Source: Oscillospiraceae bacterium (lineage in GTDB: Bacteria; Bacillota; Clostridia; Oscillospirales; Oscillospiraceae). Taken from it: a stretch of DNA of 64,000 bases. Shown one piece after another: positions 6,917-15,239 of the stretch (position 1 is the stretch's first letter; each line of letters begins with the position of its first letter). A model generated the notes under the pieces. The model was not told the DNA's origin, ran no database searches, and saw only the letters and a program-made list of their open reading frames with translations. The stretch spans positions 1 to 64,000 of the forward strand of contig CAJTGJ010000020.1 in assembly GCA_910575695.1 (NCBI GenBank), written 5' to 3'. The position numbers and the translations under genes are program-made.

Positions 6917-8260
6917 TTACCCCAGCGCCGCCAATGCGGCTTCCGCCCCGCCCTGGGCGCTGGAGCCAAACAGATAGACGCTCCCATCCGTCCCTGTGAC
7001 CAGAAGCCAGGGCCCCATGCGGGGGTCGATGCAGCAGGTAAAGCCGCCCCATTCCGCACAGCGGTAGGCGCCGGTCTGGGCGCTGCTCATGCCGGTGCCC
7101 GCCACCCGGCTGATCTGGGGCAGCTCCTCCACCAGCTCCGCCGACTGGATGTCTACCAGCGCCACGCTCCAGCGTCCGCCAAAGTGGGAGCCTGCCAGTT
7201 CCGTCTCCGTCACCTCCAGCTCCACCGGGGCGTTTTCCAGTCCAATCAGCCACACCCCCGCCAGCGGGCAGGCCAGCAGCAGGGCCAGCCCCAGCCCCAT
7301 AAGCACCTGGGCGGGGCGGCGGGCCAGATTGAACGTGGTGTTGATGCCCACCCGGTCGTTCACAATGCACCGGCGGTCGTTAGGGTTGTAGTACAGCATC
7401 CCCCAGATCCAATGGCTGTCATCATCCACATAATAGCCCTGCCCGCTGTCCTGGGTGAGCTTTTCCTGCAAGCGGCGCACCCGGAACTCAATGCTCACCA
7501 CCGACACGCACACCACCAGAGTGTAGATAAGCACCACCGCCATATGCCGCCAGATATGATCCTGTGTCAGCCACAATCCTATATTGAACAGCCCCGTGGC
7601 CCAGGCGGCGGTGAGCCAGCATTTCCCCCAGTTATACCGCCGGATGCGGGTCAGGGCGATGGTGCGGTCTGTGTCCTCATCCACTATCTCAGCCCTGCCG
7701 CGGTACAAATAGCGGTAACAGAGGTAAAATGCCAGCACGGTGGCCGCGCCGGCCGCCCACAGACACCACAGCGTCCGGTCAAAAAACAGGGGGACCAGGC
7801 TGATAAGGAAGGGCTGCACGAACCACCAGGGCGAGAGCCACCGCATCTCCTCCGCCGCAGCCTTCAGGTCTATGACCACCTGCCGGCCTTCCGGCGCCTG
7901 CCGCCAGCCCCGCTCCTCCTTGAGCCGCGCCAGGGCCTTGTTGCACCTGATATAAGGGATGAAGAACACAAAGCACACTGCAACAATCCAGGTGAGCCAC
8001 ACCGTCATAAATACGCCGAAGCTCCGGATAAACAGGCTGGGCGCCACCGCCGCCAGGGCAATCCAGCACGTCAGCTTCATCTCCCGTTTGAACCGCTCCA
8101 GCAGGGCCAGCACGTCCCCATCCTGCCGGGCCTCATAGGGCAGTGTCACGCCCAAAATGATGTTTTTCTTTGGCTTGCATTGGTTTTTCTGGATGAAATA
8201 CAGGAGGGGTAAAAGCCAGATGATGCCCGCCCACGTAAGAAGACTCCAACCCAGCGTCAT
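6917..8260 (-). CDS. DUF5808-type membrane protein of a GntR pair
   Basis: 447 residues with about eight membrane helices in pairs (near 5-22, 63-105, 150-185, 225-265, 325-345). The block DDSHWIWGMLYYNPNDRR is the DUF5808 signature, and the C-terminal about 90 residues look like a PH-like sensory domain. Its ATG overlaps the gntR stop by four bases, so the two are translated together. GntR/DUF1648/DUF5808 pairs are common in Firmicutes and related to SdpI-type immunity proteins. The function is not established; a role in envelope stress is an inference. Confidence 0.7.
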   Translation of the reverse strand: MTLGWSLLTWAGIIWLLPLLYFIQKNQCKPKKNIILGVTLPYEARQDGDVLALLERFKREMKLTCWIALAAVAPSLFIRSFGVFMTVWLTWIVAVCFVFFIPYIRCNKALARLKEERGWRQAPEGRQVVIDLKAAAEEMRWLSPWWFVQPFLISLVPLFFDRTLWCLWAAGAATVLAFYLCYRYLYRGRAEIVDEDTDRTIALTRIRRYNWGKCWLTAAWATGLFNIGLWLTQDHIWRHMAVVLIYTLVVCVSVVSIEFRVRRLQEKLTQDSGQGYYVDDDSHWIWGMLYYNPNDRRCIVNDRVGINTTFNLARRPAQVLMGLGLALLLACPLAGVWLIGLENAPVELEVTETELAGSHFGGRWSVALVDIQSAELVEELPQISRVAGTGMSSAQTGAYRCAEWGGFTCCIDPRMGPWLLVTGTDGSVYLFGSSAQGGAEAALAALG

Positions 8261-8628
8261 AGTTTCCGTACCTCCTCGTCATAGAGTTTCCCGCACAGCT
8301 CCAAAATCCCCGCTCGGTCCAGTCCCGCCAGCCGCAGCTCGCACATACGCAGCCGCAGGCCCTCCAGCGTCCCGGGGGACACACCTCCCTCCGGCAGGCG
8401 CACCGAGGCCCCGTCCCGGCGTCTGGTGGTGATGTACCCCTCGGCCTTCAGGAGCTGGTACGCCTTGCTGACGGTCATCATGTTGACGCCGGTTTCCTCG
8501 GCCAGGGCGCGGATGGTGGGGAGCTTTTCCCCGGGGGAGAGCGTTCCGGCGGCGATAGCGGCCACGATCTGGTTCCTGATCTGCTGGTAAATGGGGATCT
8601 CGTTGGAGAAGTCCAGCCTGAAAAGCAT
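8257..8628 (-). CDS. GntR-family regulator, YtrA/YhcF type
   Basis: 123 residues from the ATG at 8628, preceded by AGGAGGAA; a longer upstream frame would run through the operator and is rejected. Residues 10-75 form the winged helix (IYQQIRNQIVAAIAAG, LPTIRALAEETGVN, TVSKAYQLLKAEGYI), followed by a short two-helix dimerisation tail typical of YtrA-type members without a ligand domain. It overlaps the membrane-protein gene. A perfect palindrome over its promoter points to autorepression. Confidence 0.88.
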   Translation of the reverse strand: MLFRLDFSNEIPIYQQIRNQIVAAIAAGTLSPGEKLPTIRALAEETGVNMMTVSKAYQLLKAEGYITTRRRDGASVRLPEGGVSPGTLEGLRLRMCELRLAGLDRAGILELCGKLYDEEVRKL

Positions 8629-8642
8629 CCGGCGTTCCTCCT

Positions 8643-8689
8643 TTTTTGCATCATTTGCATTAATTATTATAATGCAAATGATGCAAAAA
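8643..8689. promoter_or_regulatory. GntR operator: perfect 20-bp inverted repeat
   Basis: TTTTTGCATCATTTGCATTA at 8643-8662 is repeated exactly in reverse complement at 8670-8689, with a 7-base spacer. It covers the spacer and -10 box of the gntR promoter. The inner ATGCAAAT halves are each nearly palindromic, so two dimers may bind. Confidence 0.8.
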
Positions 8690-8694
8690 GTCAA
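8666..8694 (-). promoter_or_regulatory. Promoter of gntR-DUF5808
   Basis: On the minus strand TTGACT (8694-8689), 17 bp, then a perfect TATAAT (8671-8666). It is buried inside the operator palindrome. Confidence 0.85.
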
Positions 8695-8754
8695 CCATCA
8701 AAAATTTCCCCGCCGGGGGGGAGGAGAGTGGCTCTGAAAGCACCCTGGCACAAG

Positions 8755-8788
8755 GAAAAAACGGGAGGCCCGGAAACCCGGACCTCCC
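8755..8788 (-). terminator. Terminator of the cupin-SDR-DsrE-cyclase operon
   Basis: On the minus strand GGGAGGTCCGG pairs with CCGGGCCTCCC around a TTTC-type loop, followed by GTTTTTT, 20 bases after the cyclase stop. Confidence 0.85.
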
Positions 8789-8808
8789 AGAAACGGTTGG
8801 AAATCAGC

Positions 8809-9822
8809 TTACTTGTTGCGGTTGAACAGCTTCTGGATGTACTCCAGGCAGCTGTCGCCATTGCCGTCGGCCTCGCCGTAGCCGGTGCCGCCGTACTTGT
8901 AGGTGCGGGTGGGCACGTCCTTGACCAGCAGGTCCTCGTCGATCTCGGCGCTGCAACGGGCCATGGAGCCGTCGCCCATGTACCAGCGCAGGGGGAAGCA
9001 GTTGAAGCGGAACCACACGCCGGCGGGGATCTTGTCCAGGTCGCCGCCCAGGTTCTCCACGCCCACGATGCCGTGGCCCAGCATCTCCTTGTGGCAGGGC
9101 TCCCAGGTGCCCCAGATGCCGATGCTCTCCAGGTCGCCGTAGAGCTTGTCATATGCCTCCTGGCCGAAGATGCGGATGTACTCGAACTTGTCGAACTTGG
9201 CGTAGGCCTCCTCGCCGAACAGCTCCTTGTACTCCTCGGTGATGGGCTTGCCGGTAGCGCCCAGCAGGTTCATGCGGGTCATGCCGTTGTTGCCCATGGC
9301 GGTGTGCAGGGGGTGGTCCAGGGCCTGGCTGTCCATGGCCACGCACTTCACCTTGTTCTTCACGAACCACTTGCCGGCCTCCACGCCGGTACCGGCGGAG
9401 TAGTGGTAGTAAGCCTTGGAGTCATCGAACAGGCGGTGCATCCCGGTGTTCAGGCAGACGATCTTGCCCTCCAGGTCGGCCTGGTTGATGCCGTACTTCT
9501 CACAGGCGGCGTCCAGGTGCTTGTCGGTGATCAGGCCCCATGGCTCGATGTCGATCTTCAGCACGACGGCGGTGCCGGTGTAGGCGTCCACAGGCATCTC
9601 GTCAGAGTAGCGGGCGCGGCGGCCGTCGAACTCATACTCCATGACGTGGCGGGGGGCGTCGCAGTGGGTGCCGGTGTGCATGGTGCACTTGATGGACTGG
9701 GTGAGCACGCCGCCCTTGGCCATGGAGTGCGCGCCCACGATGTCGGGCTTATCGAAATAGGGCCAGCGGGGAATCTCCGCGCCAAAGGGGTGGGTCAGAT
9801 CCACAAAAACAGTCTTGCCCAT
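8809..9822 (-). CDS. Cyclase-family metal hydrolase (kynurenine formamidase/isatin hydrolase-like)
   Basis: 337 residues. The metal site HTGTHCDAPRH (residues about 49-59) is the HxGTHxDxPxH signature of the cyclase superfamily, whose members hydrolyse ring amides, formamides or lactones with Mn or Zn. The protein is longer than the usual about 220, with extra segments around 200-300 that resemble putative cyclases linked to carbonyl or aromatic breakdown. It is the last gene of a four-gene operon with a cupin, an SDR and a DsrE-like protein. The substrate is unknown. Confidence 0.82.
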   Translation of the reverse strand: MGKTVFVDLTHPFGAEIPRWPYFDKPDIVGAHSMAKGGVLTQSIKCTMHTGTHCDAPRHVMEYEFDGRRARYSDEMPVDAYTGTAVVLKIDIEPWGLITDKHLDAACEKYGINQADLEGKIVCLNTGMHRLFDDSKAYYHYSAGTGVEAGKWFVKNKVKCVAMDSQALDHPLHTAMGNNGMTRMNLLGATGKPITEEYKELFGEEAYAKFDKFEYIRIFGQEAYDKLYGDLESIGIWGTWEPCHKEMLGHGIVGVENLGGDLDKIPAGVWFRFNCFPLRWYMGDGSMARCSAEIDEDLLVKDVPTRTYKYGGTGYGEADGNGDSCLEYIQKLFNRNK

Positions 9823-9887
9823 GGTAAATTTCCTCCTAAAATTTCTATGAAAGATATAAACTCAGCTTACAGAACGGCGGGACGGCG

Positions 9888-10232
9888 TCAGACCGTCAGC
9901 AGAGGGGCGCCCGTCTGAATCAGCCGGGTCAGGTGGGGACCCCAGGGCTCCAGCGCCACGCCCAGCTCCGTCAGCTTATCAACCGCATCCAGTTCCCTGG
10001 CGCAGGTGATGCAACCCACGAACTCAACGCCGTACTCATTTTGGAGCAGACGCATTTCCTGCTGGAGCTCCTGGTTTTCCGAAATCAGCTTTACCGTCGC
10101 GCCCCAAATAATCACCGTGCATTTGTCCCACCACTGATTTATCATGCTGTACTTGGCGTACATCATCACCATCAGCTTGCCGGTGGTGGGGTCCGCGTTG
10201 GTCCAGAGGATATGCAGGTGACGGTAATCCAT
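9888..10232 (-). CDS. DsrE-like small protein
   Basis: 114 residues with a DsrE/DsrF-like alpha/beta pattern: an N-terminal strand with LHILWTNAD, a helix, a second strand TVIIWGATVKLI, then VEFVGCITCARELDAVDKL, which carries two cysteines (CITC) where sulfur-relay members have their active Cys. DsrE-type proteins pass sulfur or act as small-molecule binding subunits. It starts six bases after the SDR stop. Whether it handles sulfur here is unknown; the paired Cys is suggestive. Confidence 0.7.
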   Translation of the reverse strand: MDYRHLHILWTNADPTTGKLMVMMYAKYSMINQWWDKCTVIIWGATVKLISENQELQQEMRLLQNEYGVEFVGCITCARELDAVDKLTELGVALEPWGPHLTRLIQTGAPLLTV

Positions 10233-10238
10233 GGCGGA

Positions 10239-11033
10239 TCAGCAGGTCAGGTAGCCGCCGGAGCAGTCGCAGTTGGCGCCGGTGATGTAGTTGGAGGCGT
10301 CAGAGGACAGGAACAGGGCGTAGCCCGCGAAGTCGGAGGGCTCGGCCAGACGGCCGATGGGCTCCCGCTTCAGGAAGTTCTGGTACACGGCGGATTCGGG
10401 ATCGAACATCCACTCGGTGAGCTCGGAGCGGAACACGGTGGGGCACAGGGAGTTGACGTTGATCTTGTGCTGGGCGGACAGCTCGCAGGCCAAGCTGCTG
10501 ACCATCAGGTCCGCGCCGCCCTTGGAGGTGCAGTAGCCGGTGTAGCCCGCCATGCCCCGCTTGGAGCGCTGGCTGGTGACGACAACGATCTTGCCGCCCT
10601 TGCCCTGGGCCACCATCTGCTCGGACACGTACTTGAGCACGACGTACACGCTCTTGCAGTCGGCGTCCATGATGTACTGCCACTCCTCCACGGACTGCTC
10701 CAGGATGGGCTTGGGCTTGTTGTAGCCGTGGCACACGGCCAGGATGTTGATCTCGCCGTACTTCTCCACGGTGGCCTTCACCAGGCCCTTCACGTCGTCC
10801 TCAACGGCGGGGTCGGCCACGCAGTAGGCGCAGTCGATGCCCTCTGCCTTGAATTCGTCCTCCAGCTCCTTCAGCTTGCCCTCGCTGCGGCCGGTCATCA
10901 TGACCTTGGCCCCGGCATAGCCGTAGGTCTTGGCCAGCACCTTGCCCAGAGCGCCGGTGGCGCCGGTGACGACGGCTACCTTGCCCTCTACGGAAAACAT
11001 ATTGGTAACGAAGCTCTTTTCGATAGCAACCAT
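10239..11033 (-). CDS. Short-chain dehydrogenase/reductase
   Basis: 264 residues, the usual length of classical SDRs. NAD(P) site TGATGALG (about 19-26), a structural CHGYN in place of NNAG, catalytic Ser in VTSQRSK, and YCTSK for the Tyr/Lys pair (about 168-172). The GR after MMT (MMTGRSE) favours NADP(H). It interconverts an alcohol and a ketone. The CHGYN variant of the NNAG motif is uncommon. Its place between a cupin and a cyclase suggests a short catabolic path for a cyclic or carbonyl compound. Confidence 0.88.
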   Translation of the reverse strand: MVAIEKSFVTNMFSVEGKVAVVTGATGALGKVLAKTYGYAGAKVMMTGRSEGKLKELEDEFKAEGIDCAYCVADPAVEDDVKGLVKATVEKYGEINILAVCHGYNKPKPILEQSVEEWQYIMDADCKSVYVVLKYVSEQMVAQGKGGKIVVVTSQRSKRGMAGYTGYCTSKGGADLMVSSLACELSAQHKINVNSLCPTVFRSELTEWMFDPESAVYQNFLKREPIGRLAEPSDFAGYALFLSSDASNYITGANCDCSGGYLTC

Positions 11034-11086
11034 TGGTAATTACCTCCTAATAATCTATGCTGGACGTTGGGACAGCCGGGGGCTGC

Positions 11087-11467
11087 TTACTGCTGGGGAG
11101 GCTGGAGGACCACCAGCATCTGGCAGACCTCGGTGCCGGTGTTCCGCACGGACTTGTTCACGCCGCCTACGCAGTGGAAACTGTCGCCCGCGTGGAGGAC
11201 GGTCTCGCCGTCCTCGGTCTTGAGGGTCATCTCGCCGGTGAGGATGTAGTAGATGGATTCCATGGGGTTGGAGGTGAACTCGGTGCTTCCGCCGGGCACG
11301 AAGTAGGTGATGCCCATGATGATCTTGCCGCCCTCGATGTCGTTGGCGCCGGCGCCGTCGATGTCGTGCAGACGGGTGGGGACGCACTCATAGTGGCCGG
11401 CGGCGGAATAAGCGTAAACGGTGCTGCCCTCCACACCCTTGGCCCGTTGAATCCTGTACTTTGCCAT
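11087..11467 (-). CDS. Cupin-domain protein
   Basis: 126 residues forming one cupin barrel. The two metal motifs are degenerate: the GS.EFTSNPMESIYYILTGEM stretch has Glu in place of two His residues, while the second motif keeps GDSFHCVGGV with one His. It may be an isomerase or a small-molecule binding protein rather than a dioxygenase. It is the first gene of the operon, 70 bases downstream of a clear promoter, and the HxlR gene is transcribed away from it. Confidence 0.8.
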   Translation of the reverse strand: MAKYRIQRAKGVEGSTVYAYSAAGHYECVPTRLHDIDGAGANDIEGGKIIMGITYFVPGGSTEFTSNPMESIYYILTGEMTLKTEDGETVLHAGDSFHCVGGVNKSVRNTGTEVCQMLVVLQPPQQ

Positions 11468-11523
11468 AAATAGCTCCTCCTTTAAAATGTATGTATTTAG
11501 GGGTATTTCCTTTCAGCAATTTC

Positions 11524-11552
11524 AGTATAAAACAAGCCGTTCCTCTGTGCAA
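11524..11552 (-). promoter_or_regulatory. Promoter of the cupin operon
   Basis: On the minus strand TTGCAC (11552-11547), 17 bp, TATACT (11529-11524), about 57 bases before the cupin ATG. Confidence 0.75.
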
Positions 11553-11583
11553 GAGATACTTTTTTAACAGTTGATTCCCATTT

Positions 11584-11605
11584 GGTAATCACTTACCGAA
11601 CGGTA
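11584..11605. promoter_or_regulatory. Overlapping inverted repeats, candidate HxlR operator
   Basis: GGTAA-TCAC-TTACC (11584-11597) overlaps TACCG-AA-CGGTA (11594-11605). The pair lies 32 bp upstream of the cupin-operon -35 box and in the 5' region of hxlR, the right place for a MarR/HxlR-type activator or repressor. Confidence 0.5.
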
Positions 11606-11782
11606 TCTGGCAAAGTGCACAAATCCCTCCGGGGAGATATGGGCAAGGTGCAAAAAGCTAAGGCGCGGCTGGAAAAAGGTTTCGTTGATTTGAATAAAAA
11701 CGGCCCGAAAAATTTGGGCTATTCAACAAGGGGGAAATGTGTTAAAATATGGACAAGCCCAAGCGATCAGGAGGAGACACCT

Positions 11783-12247
11783 ATGGCCAGAAGCACCTTT
11801 GACCAGCCCACCAACCCCTACCACTACGCCCTGCACTGTATCGGCGGGAAATGGAAAATGACCATCCTGCATGAAATCTACACCTATGGAAAGATTCATT
11901 TCAACGAGACGCTGAAGGTGCTGCCCGTGTCGGAAAAGGTGCTCAGCCAGCAGCTCAAGGAACTGATCGAGGACGGGCTGATCCAGCGGGTGGTCCACAA
12001 CGACCAGTTCCCCCCCGCCATCGACTATGTGCTGACGGTGGAGGGGGCGCGGCTCATCCCGGCGCTGGACATTTTGTACATCTGGAGCATCCGGCAGATG
12101 GACACCCGGCAGGTGCCCATCGACGCGGACGCCTTTGCGGTGCATAAGGCGGAAAAATATGTGGAGGCCCTGCGGGACGTGATGGAGGCCAACGATTTCT
12201 GGCCCTGCCTGGAGCAGCAGAGGGGCGGGAAGCCGAAACGGGGATAA
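11783..12247 (+). CDS. HxlR-family regulator
   Basis: 154 residues from the ATG at 11783, chosen because GGAGGAGA lies just upstream; the frame extends further back but without a ribosome site. The winged helix reads ALHCIGGKWKMTILHEI, then VSEKVLSQQLKELIEDGLI and the wing to DYVLT, the HxlR pattern. Cys10-Cys14-type N-terminal Cys (CIGGKW) is the place where thiol-sensing members react with quinones or aldehydes. It is divergent from the cupin operon, so it probably controls it in response to an electrophile or substrate. Confidence 0.88.
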   Translation: MARSTFDQPTNPYHYALHCIGGKWKMTILHEIYTYGKIHFNETLKVLPVSEKVLSQQLKELIEDGLIQRVVHNDQFPPAIDYVLTVEGARLIPALDILYIWSIRQMDTRQVPIDADAFAVHKAEKYVEALRDVMEANDFWPCLEQQRGGKPKRG

Positions 12248-12251
12248 AACG

Positions 12252-12284
12252 CAAAAAGGGAGCGCCGGATGGGCGCTCCCCTTT
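12252..12284. terminator. Bidirectional terminator between hxlR and the antiporter gene
   Basis: GGGAGCGCC (12257-12265) pairs with GGCGCTCCC (12271-12279), flanked by A5 on one side and CTTTC on the other. It sits between convergent genes. Confidence 0.75.
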
Positions 12285-12302
12285 CTGTTGATTTTCCGGG
12301 GG

Positions 12303-13274
12303 TCACAGGGTAAACTGCACCGCGCAGAAGGCGGCGTAGATGGCCAGCAGGGCCAGACCCTGGGTGCGCCTCAGCTTCCCCGTGGCGAGGGCGGGGATGG
12401 TGAGCAGGGCCATGACCAGCAGCATCACCGGGATATCCAGCACCAGGGAGGCGTTGTATCCGGCGATGGCGGCGCTCTGGGGGACGGAGAAGGGGGCCAG
12501 CGTGACGGACACCCCGGACACCAGCACCAGATTGAACACGTTGGCCCCGATGACGTTGCCCAGGGACAGCGCCCCGTGGCCCTTTGCCAGGGAGGAGATG
12601 GCGGTGACCAGCTCGGGCAGGGAGGTGCCCAGGGCCACGAAGGTGAGAGCGATCACCGACTCGGGCACGCCCAGGGCCTGGGCAATGAGGGTGCCGTTGT
12701 CCACCAGCAGATTGGCCCCCACGGCGATCAGCGCCGCCCCGGCGATGAGCATGACGATGTTTTTCAAGAGGGAATTGGATTCCTCCTGGACCTGGGCGCG
12801 TGGAGCGGGGGAGGGCTGGGCCTTCATCTGCCACACGGTGGCCAGCATATAGGCCGCATACAGCGCCAGCAGGATGATGCCCGCCATTTTGCTGAAATAT
12901 CCGGTGGTGTAGGCGATACCGGCGTAAACAGCCGCCGCGGTGAAGAAGAAGGCCACCGGCAGGCGCAGGGATTTGGCGTCCACCCGCCCGGGGCGGATGG
13001 CGATGGTGATGGCGGCAATGAGGGCGGTGTTGCAGATAATGGAGCCGATGGCGTTGCCGTAGGCGATCTCACCGTGGCCGCTGAGGGCGGAGGCGGTGGA
13101 CACCATCACCTCGGGGAGGGTGGTGCCGATGGACACCACAGTGGCGCCGATGAGCAGCTCGGGCAGACGGAACTGCCGGGCGATGCCGGTGGCGCCGTCT
13201 ACAAACCAGTCGCCGCCTTTGATGAGGAACACAAGGCCCACAGCGAACAGCAGGACCGGGATAAGCATTGGCAT
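12303..13274 (-). CDS. CaCA-family Ca2+/Na+ : cation antiporter (YrbG type)
   Basis: 323 residues from the ATG at 13274 (GGAGGT upstream). Ten membrane helices in two homologous halves. Both alpha repeats are clear: GATVVSIGTTLPEVMVS (about 39-55) and ALTFVALGTSLPELVTA (about 205-221), with the ion-binding Glu in each. This is the YrbG/CaxA branch, which exchanges Ca2+ or K+ for Na+ or H+ across the membrane. The large loop between halves is short and Pro/Gln-rich. It stands alone between two terminators. Confidence 0.88.
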   Translation of the reverse strand: MPMLIPVLLFAVGLVFLIKGGDWFVDGATGIARQFRLPELLIGATVVSIGTTLPEVMVSTASALSGHGEIAYGNAIGSIICNTALIAAITIAIRPGRVDAKSLRLPVAFFFTAAAVYAGIAYTTGYFSKMAGIILLALYAAYMLATVWQMKAQPSPAPRAQVQEESNSLLKNIVMLIAGAALIAVGANLLVDNGTLIAQALGVPESVIALTFVALGTSLPELVTAISSLAKGHGALSLGNVIGANVFNLVLVSGVSVTLAPFSVPQSAAIAGYNASLVLDIPVMLLVMALLTIPALATGKLRRTQGLALLAIYAAFCAVQFTL

Positions 13275-13429
13275 GGAAATGACCTCCAGACAGCCCGCGT
13301 GGCGGGCCGGAATGTAAAAGCGGGGGTATGGCCGTCCGCAAAAAAATTCCGCCGGACAAGGCCCTTTCAGCATACCCGAAACCCTGCGGTTTGTCAATGA
13401 TATTATCGAAATCCTCATGGAGATGAATG

Positions 13430-13495
13430 GCAGGGGCGCACACTGTGCGCCCCTGCATACAGGTTGGAGCCGGCGGAAATTGATTTCCCTGCAAA
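13430..13495. repeat. Dispersed palindromic repeat, copy A
   Basis: In the 312-base gap before the coiled-coil gene a 27-bp perfect palindrome (13-bp arms, GCAGGGGCGCACA) is followed by CAGGTTGGAGCCGGCGG and TTGATTTCCCTGC. The same order (GCAGGGGCG.ACACTGTGCG core, AGGTTTGA, TTGATTCCCCTGC) recurs near 37.1 kb. Nothing else is evident in the gap except the ribosome site of the next gene. Confidence 0.6.
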
Positions 13496-13586
13496 ATCCT
13501 TCCAAAGGATTGCCAGCGGCGGCAGAATGTGATAAGATAAACCGGCAGATAGGATTAGATTGACTTCACAGAAAGAGGGGACAGGC

Positions 13587-14228
13587 TTGGATACAGTGAT
13601 CCAGCAATTCCGCACCGCGCTGTGCGGCTTCAACCGAAAGGACGTACAGCTGTATATTGAGCAAACCGCCGACGCCCACCGGCAGGAGTTGGCCCAGCTC
13701 CAGGAGCAGCTGGACCAGGCGGAGGAGCGCAGCAGCACGCTGGAGGCCGCGCTGTCCGGCGCGGAGATCGAAAAAAGCGGCGCGGCGGCGGAGGAGGCCA
13801 AGGTGCGGGCCTCGCTGGAGACGTCCACCCGCACCCTGTCCAAGCTCCGGGGGGAGCTGTCTCAGACGGAATCCAAGCTGATCGTGGCAAAAAAAGAGCT
13901 GGAGCGGCTCCAGGCCCAGGTGGGCACCCTGGAGCCCATGGCCGCCAGCTACGCCCAGCTGAAGGACCGGGTGGCCACGGTGGAGCTGGACGCCCACCGC
14001 AAGGCCCAGAACACGGTGGACGAGGCCCAGGCGGAGGCGGAGCGCATCCGTGCCGACACCCAGGAATGGCTGGACGGGGTGCTTGCCCAGTACGGGCAGC
14101 TTCGCCGGGGGATGGATGTCCTGCTGGAGCAGGCCCAGGCCCTGGGAAAGACGGCGGCGCAGATCGGCTCGCTGGACGAAGCGGCCCGGGGCCTGCGGGA
14201 ACTGGGCGGCATAGAGCAGGGTACATAA
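13587..14228 (+). CDS. DivIVA-like coiled-coil protein
   Basis: About 213 residues. I place the start at the TTG at 13587, where AGAGGGG lies at the right distance and the protein begins DTVIQQFRTALCGFNRKDVQLYIE, like the N-terminal segment of DivIVA/GpsB proteins (FR..L.G.....V..Y). Residues 25-190 are an almost unbroken coiled coil rich in Gln, Glu and Ala. Such proteins sit on curved membrane and help place division or wall enzymes. A terminator follows; it is a single-gene unit. Confidence 0.65.
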   Translation: MDTVIQQFRTALCGFNRKDVQLYIEQTADAHRQELAQLQEQLDQAEERSSTLEAALSGAEIEKSGAAAEEAKVRASLETSTRTLSKLRGELSQTESKLIVAKKELERLQAQVGTLEPMAASYAQLKDRVATVELDAHRKAQNTVDEAQAEAERIRADTQEWLDGVLAQYGQLRRGMDVLLEQAQALGKTAAQIGSLDEAARGLRELGGIEQGT

Positions 14229-14234
14229 CGATAG

Positions 14235-14270
14235 AATTCCCCCGTTTCCCAGGAAACGGGGGAATTTTTT
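14235..14270 (+). terminator. Terminator of the coiled-coil gene
   Basis: AATTCCCCCGTTTCC (14235-14249) pairs perfectly with 14252-14266 and runs into TTTTTT. Confidence 0.9.
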
Positions 14271-14346
14271 GGGATTCGCTATTTATGGGGTGTACAAAAT
14301 GGCCTGTTTCGGACTAAACTGGGAGCAGAGGAAAGGAGGGCGGACC

Positions 14347-15057
14347 ATGGATCAGGTGAAGATCGGGGCCTTCATCGCCCAGCTGCGGCGGGAGAGGGGC
14401 TGGACCCAGGAGGAGCTGGGGGAGCGGCTGGGGGTGACCAACAAAACCGTCTCCCGCTGGGAGAACGGGAACTATATGCCCGGAATTGAAATGCTGGTGC
14501 TGATGGGACGGGAATTTGACATGAGCCTGAACGAACTGCTGGAGGGCCAGCGGCTGGAGGACGAGGGTGAGTTCCGGGCGGCGGCGGACAAGAACCTGGC
14601 CTCGGCCATGGAGCGTCCTGTGGAAAAGCTCCGCCGGTGGCTCAGGCGGTATGGGGGCTTTGCCCTGGTGGTGGGGATGCTGTGCCTGACCATGGCGGTG
14701 ATTGCGGGCGAGTATCTTCAATACCAGAGGGAGCATCCCCTGGACGCCCGGACGCCCGGCACCTTTGCCTGCCGGGATGTTTTCCATGGGGGCCAGTATA
14801 CCTGGATGTATGTTACCTTTGACCGGGACGGCAGGTACTACATTTTTGACGCTGGAGGGAATGTTTTTGAAACAGGCCGCTACACCCGGGAGGGGGATGT
14901 GATCACACTGGAGAATGAGGAGGCCGTCCGCTGGGTGGTGGTAAAGGGACGGCGGATCCGCGACACAGCGCCGTGGGGAGAGGAACTGCTCACCTACGAA
15001 CTGGTCAGCGGCGTGCCAATGTTTGTCAATTTCGACAGAGAAGATTATATAGACTGA
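14347..15057 (+). CDS. XRE-type regulator with a membrane anchor
   Basis: 236 residues from the ATG at 14347 (AAAGGAGGG upstream). Residues 5-60 are a helix-turn-helix (IAQLRRERGWTQEELGERLG, then NKTVSRWENGNYMPGI). One membrane helix lies about residues 98-115. The outer 115 residues form a beta-rich domain with repeated FD..G.Y..F pattern and no motif I know. Membrane-bound XRE proteins of this layout are common in gut Firmicutes, with unknown signals. It is a single-gene unit between two terminators. Confidence 0.75.
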   Translation: MDQVKIGAFIAQLRRERGWTQEELGERLGVTNKTVSRWENGNYMPGIEMLVLMGREFDMSLNELLEGQRLEDEGEFRAAADKNLASAMERPVEKLRRWLRRYGGFALVVGMLCLTMAVIAGEYLQYQREHPLDARTPGTFACRDVFHGGQYTWMYVTFDRDGRYYIFDAGGNVFETGRYTREGDVITLENEEAVRWVVVKGRRIRDTAPWGEELLTYELVSGVPMFVNFDREDYID

Positions 15058-15063
15058 AGAATA

Positions 15064-15104
15064 AAAAACCGCCCGCTCCCCAAAACGGGGACGGGCGGTT
15101 TTCA
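15064..15104. terminator. Terminator after the XRE membrane regulator
   Basis: AAAACCGCCCG and its complement enclose CTCCCC-AAAA-CGGGGA, followed by TTTT. The A-run on the other side may also serve transcripts coming from pfk. Confidence 0.85.
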
Positions 15105-15239
15105 TATAAAAATGTGGCAGCTGAGACAGTCCAGGACCTGCCCCGTTGTCGTGCCGCCTGATTAAAAGCAACAGATCAGGCGGTCAGCGAGCATAAAGCT
15201 CTTTTTCGGTTCCTTTCCTCTTGGGAAGAAGGAATGAAC

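Noticed and set aside
11582-11782. Upstream extension of the hxlR frame
   Set aside because: No ribosome site; includes the promoter and operator region.
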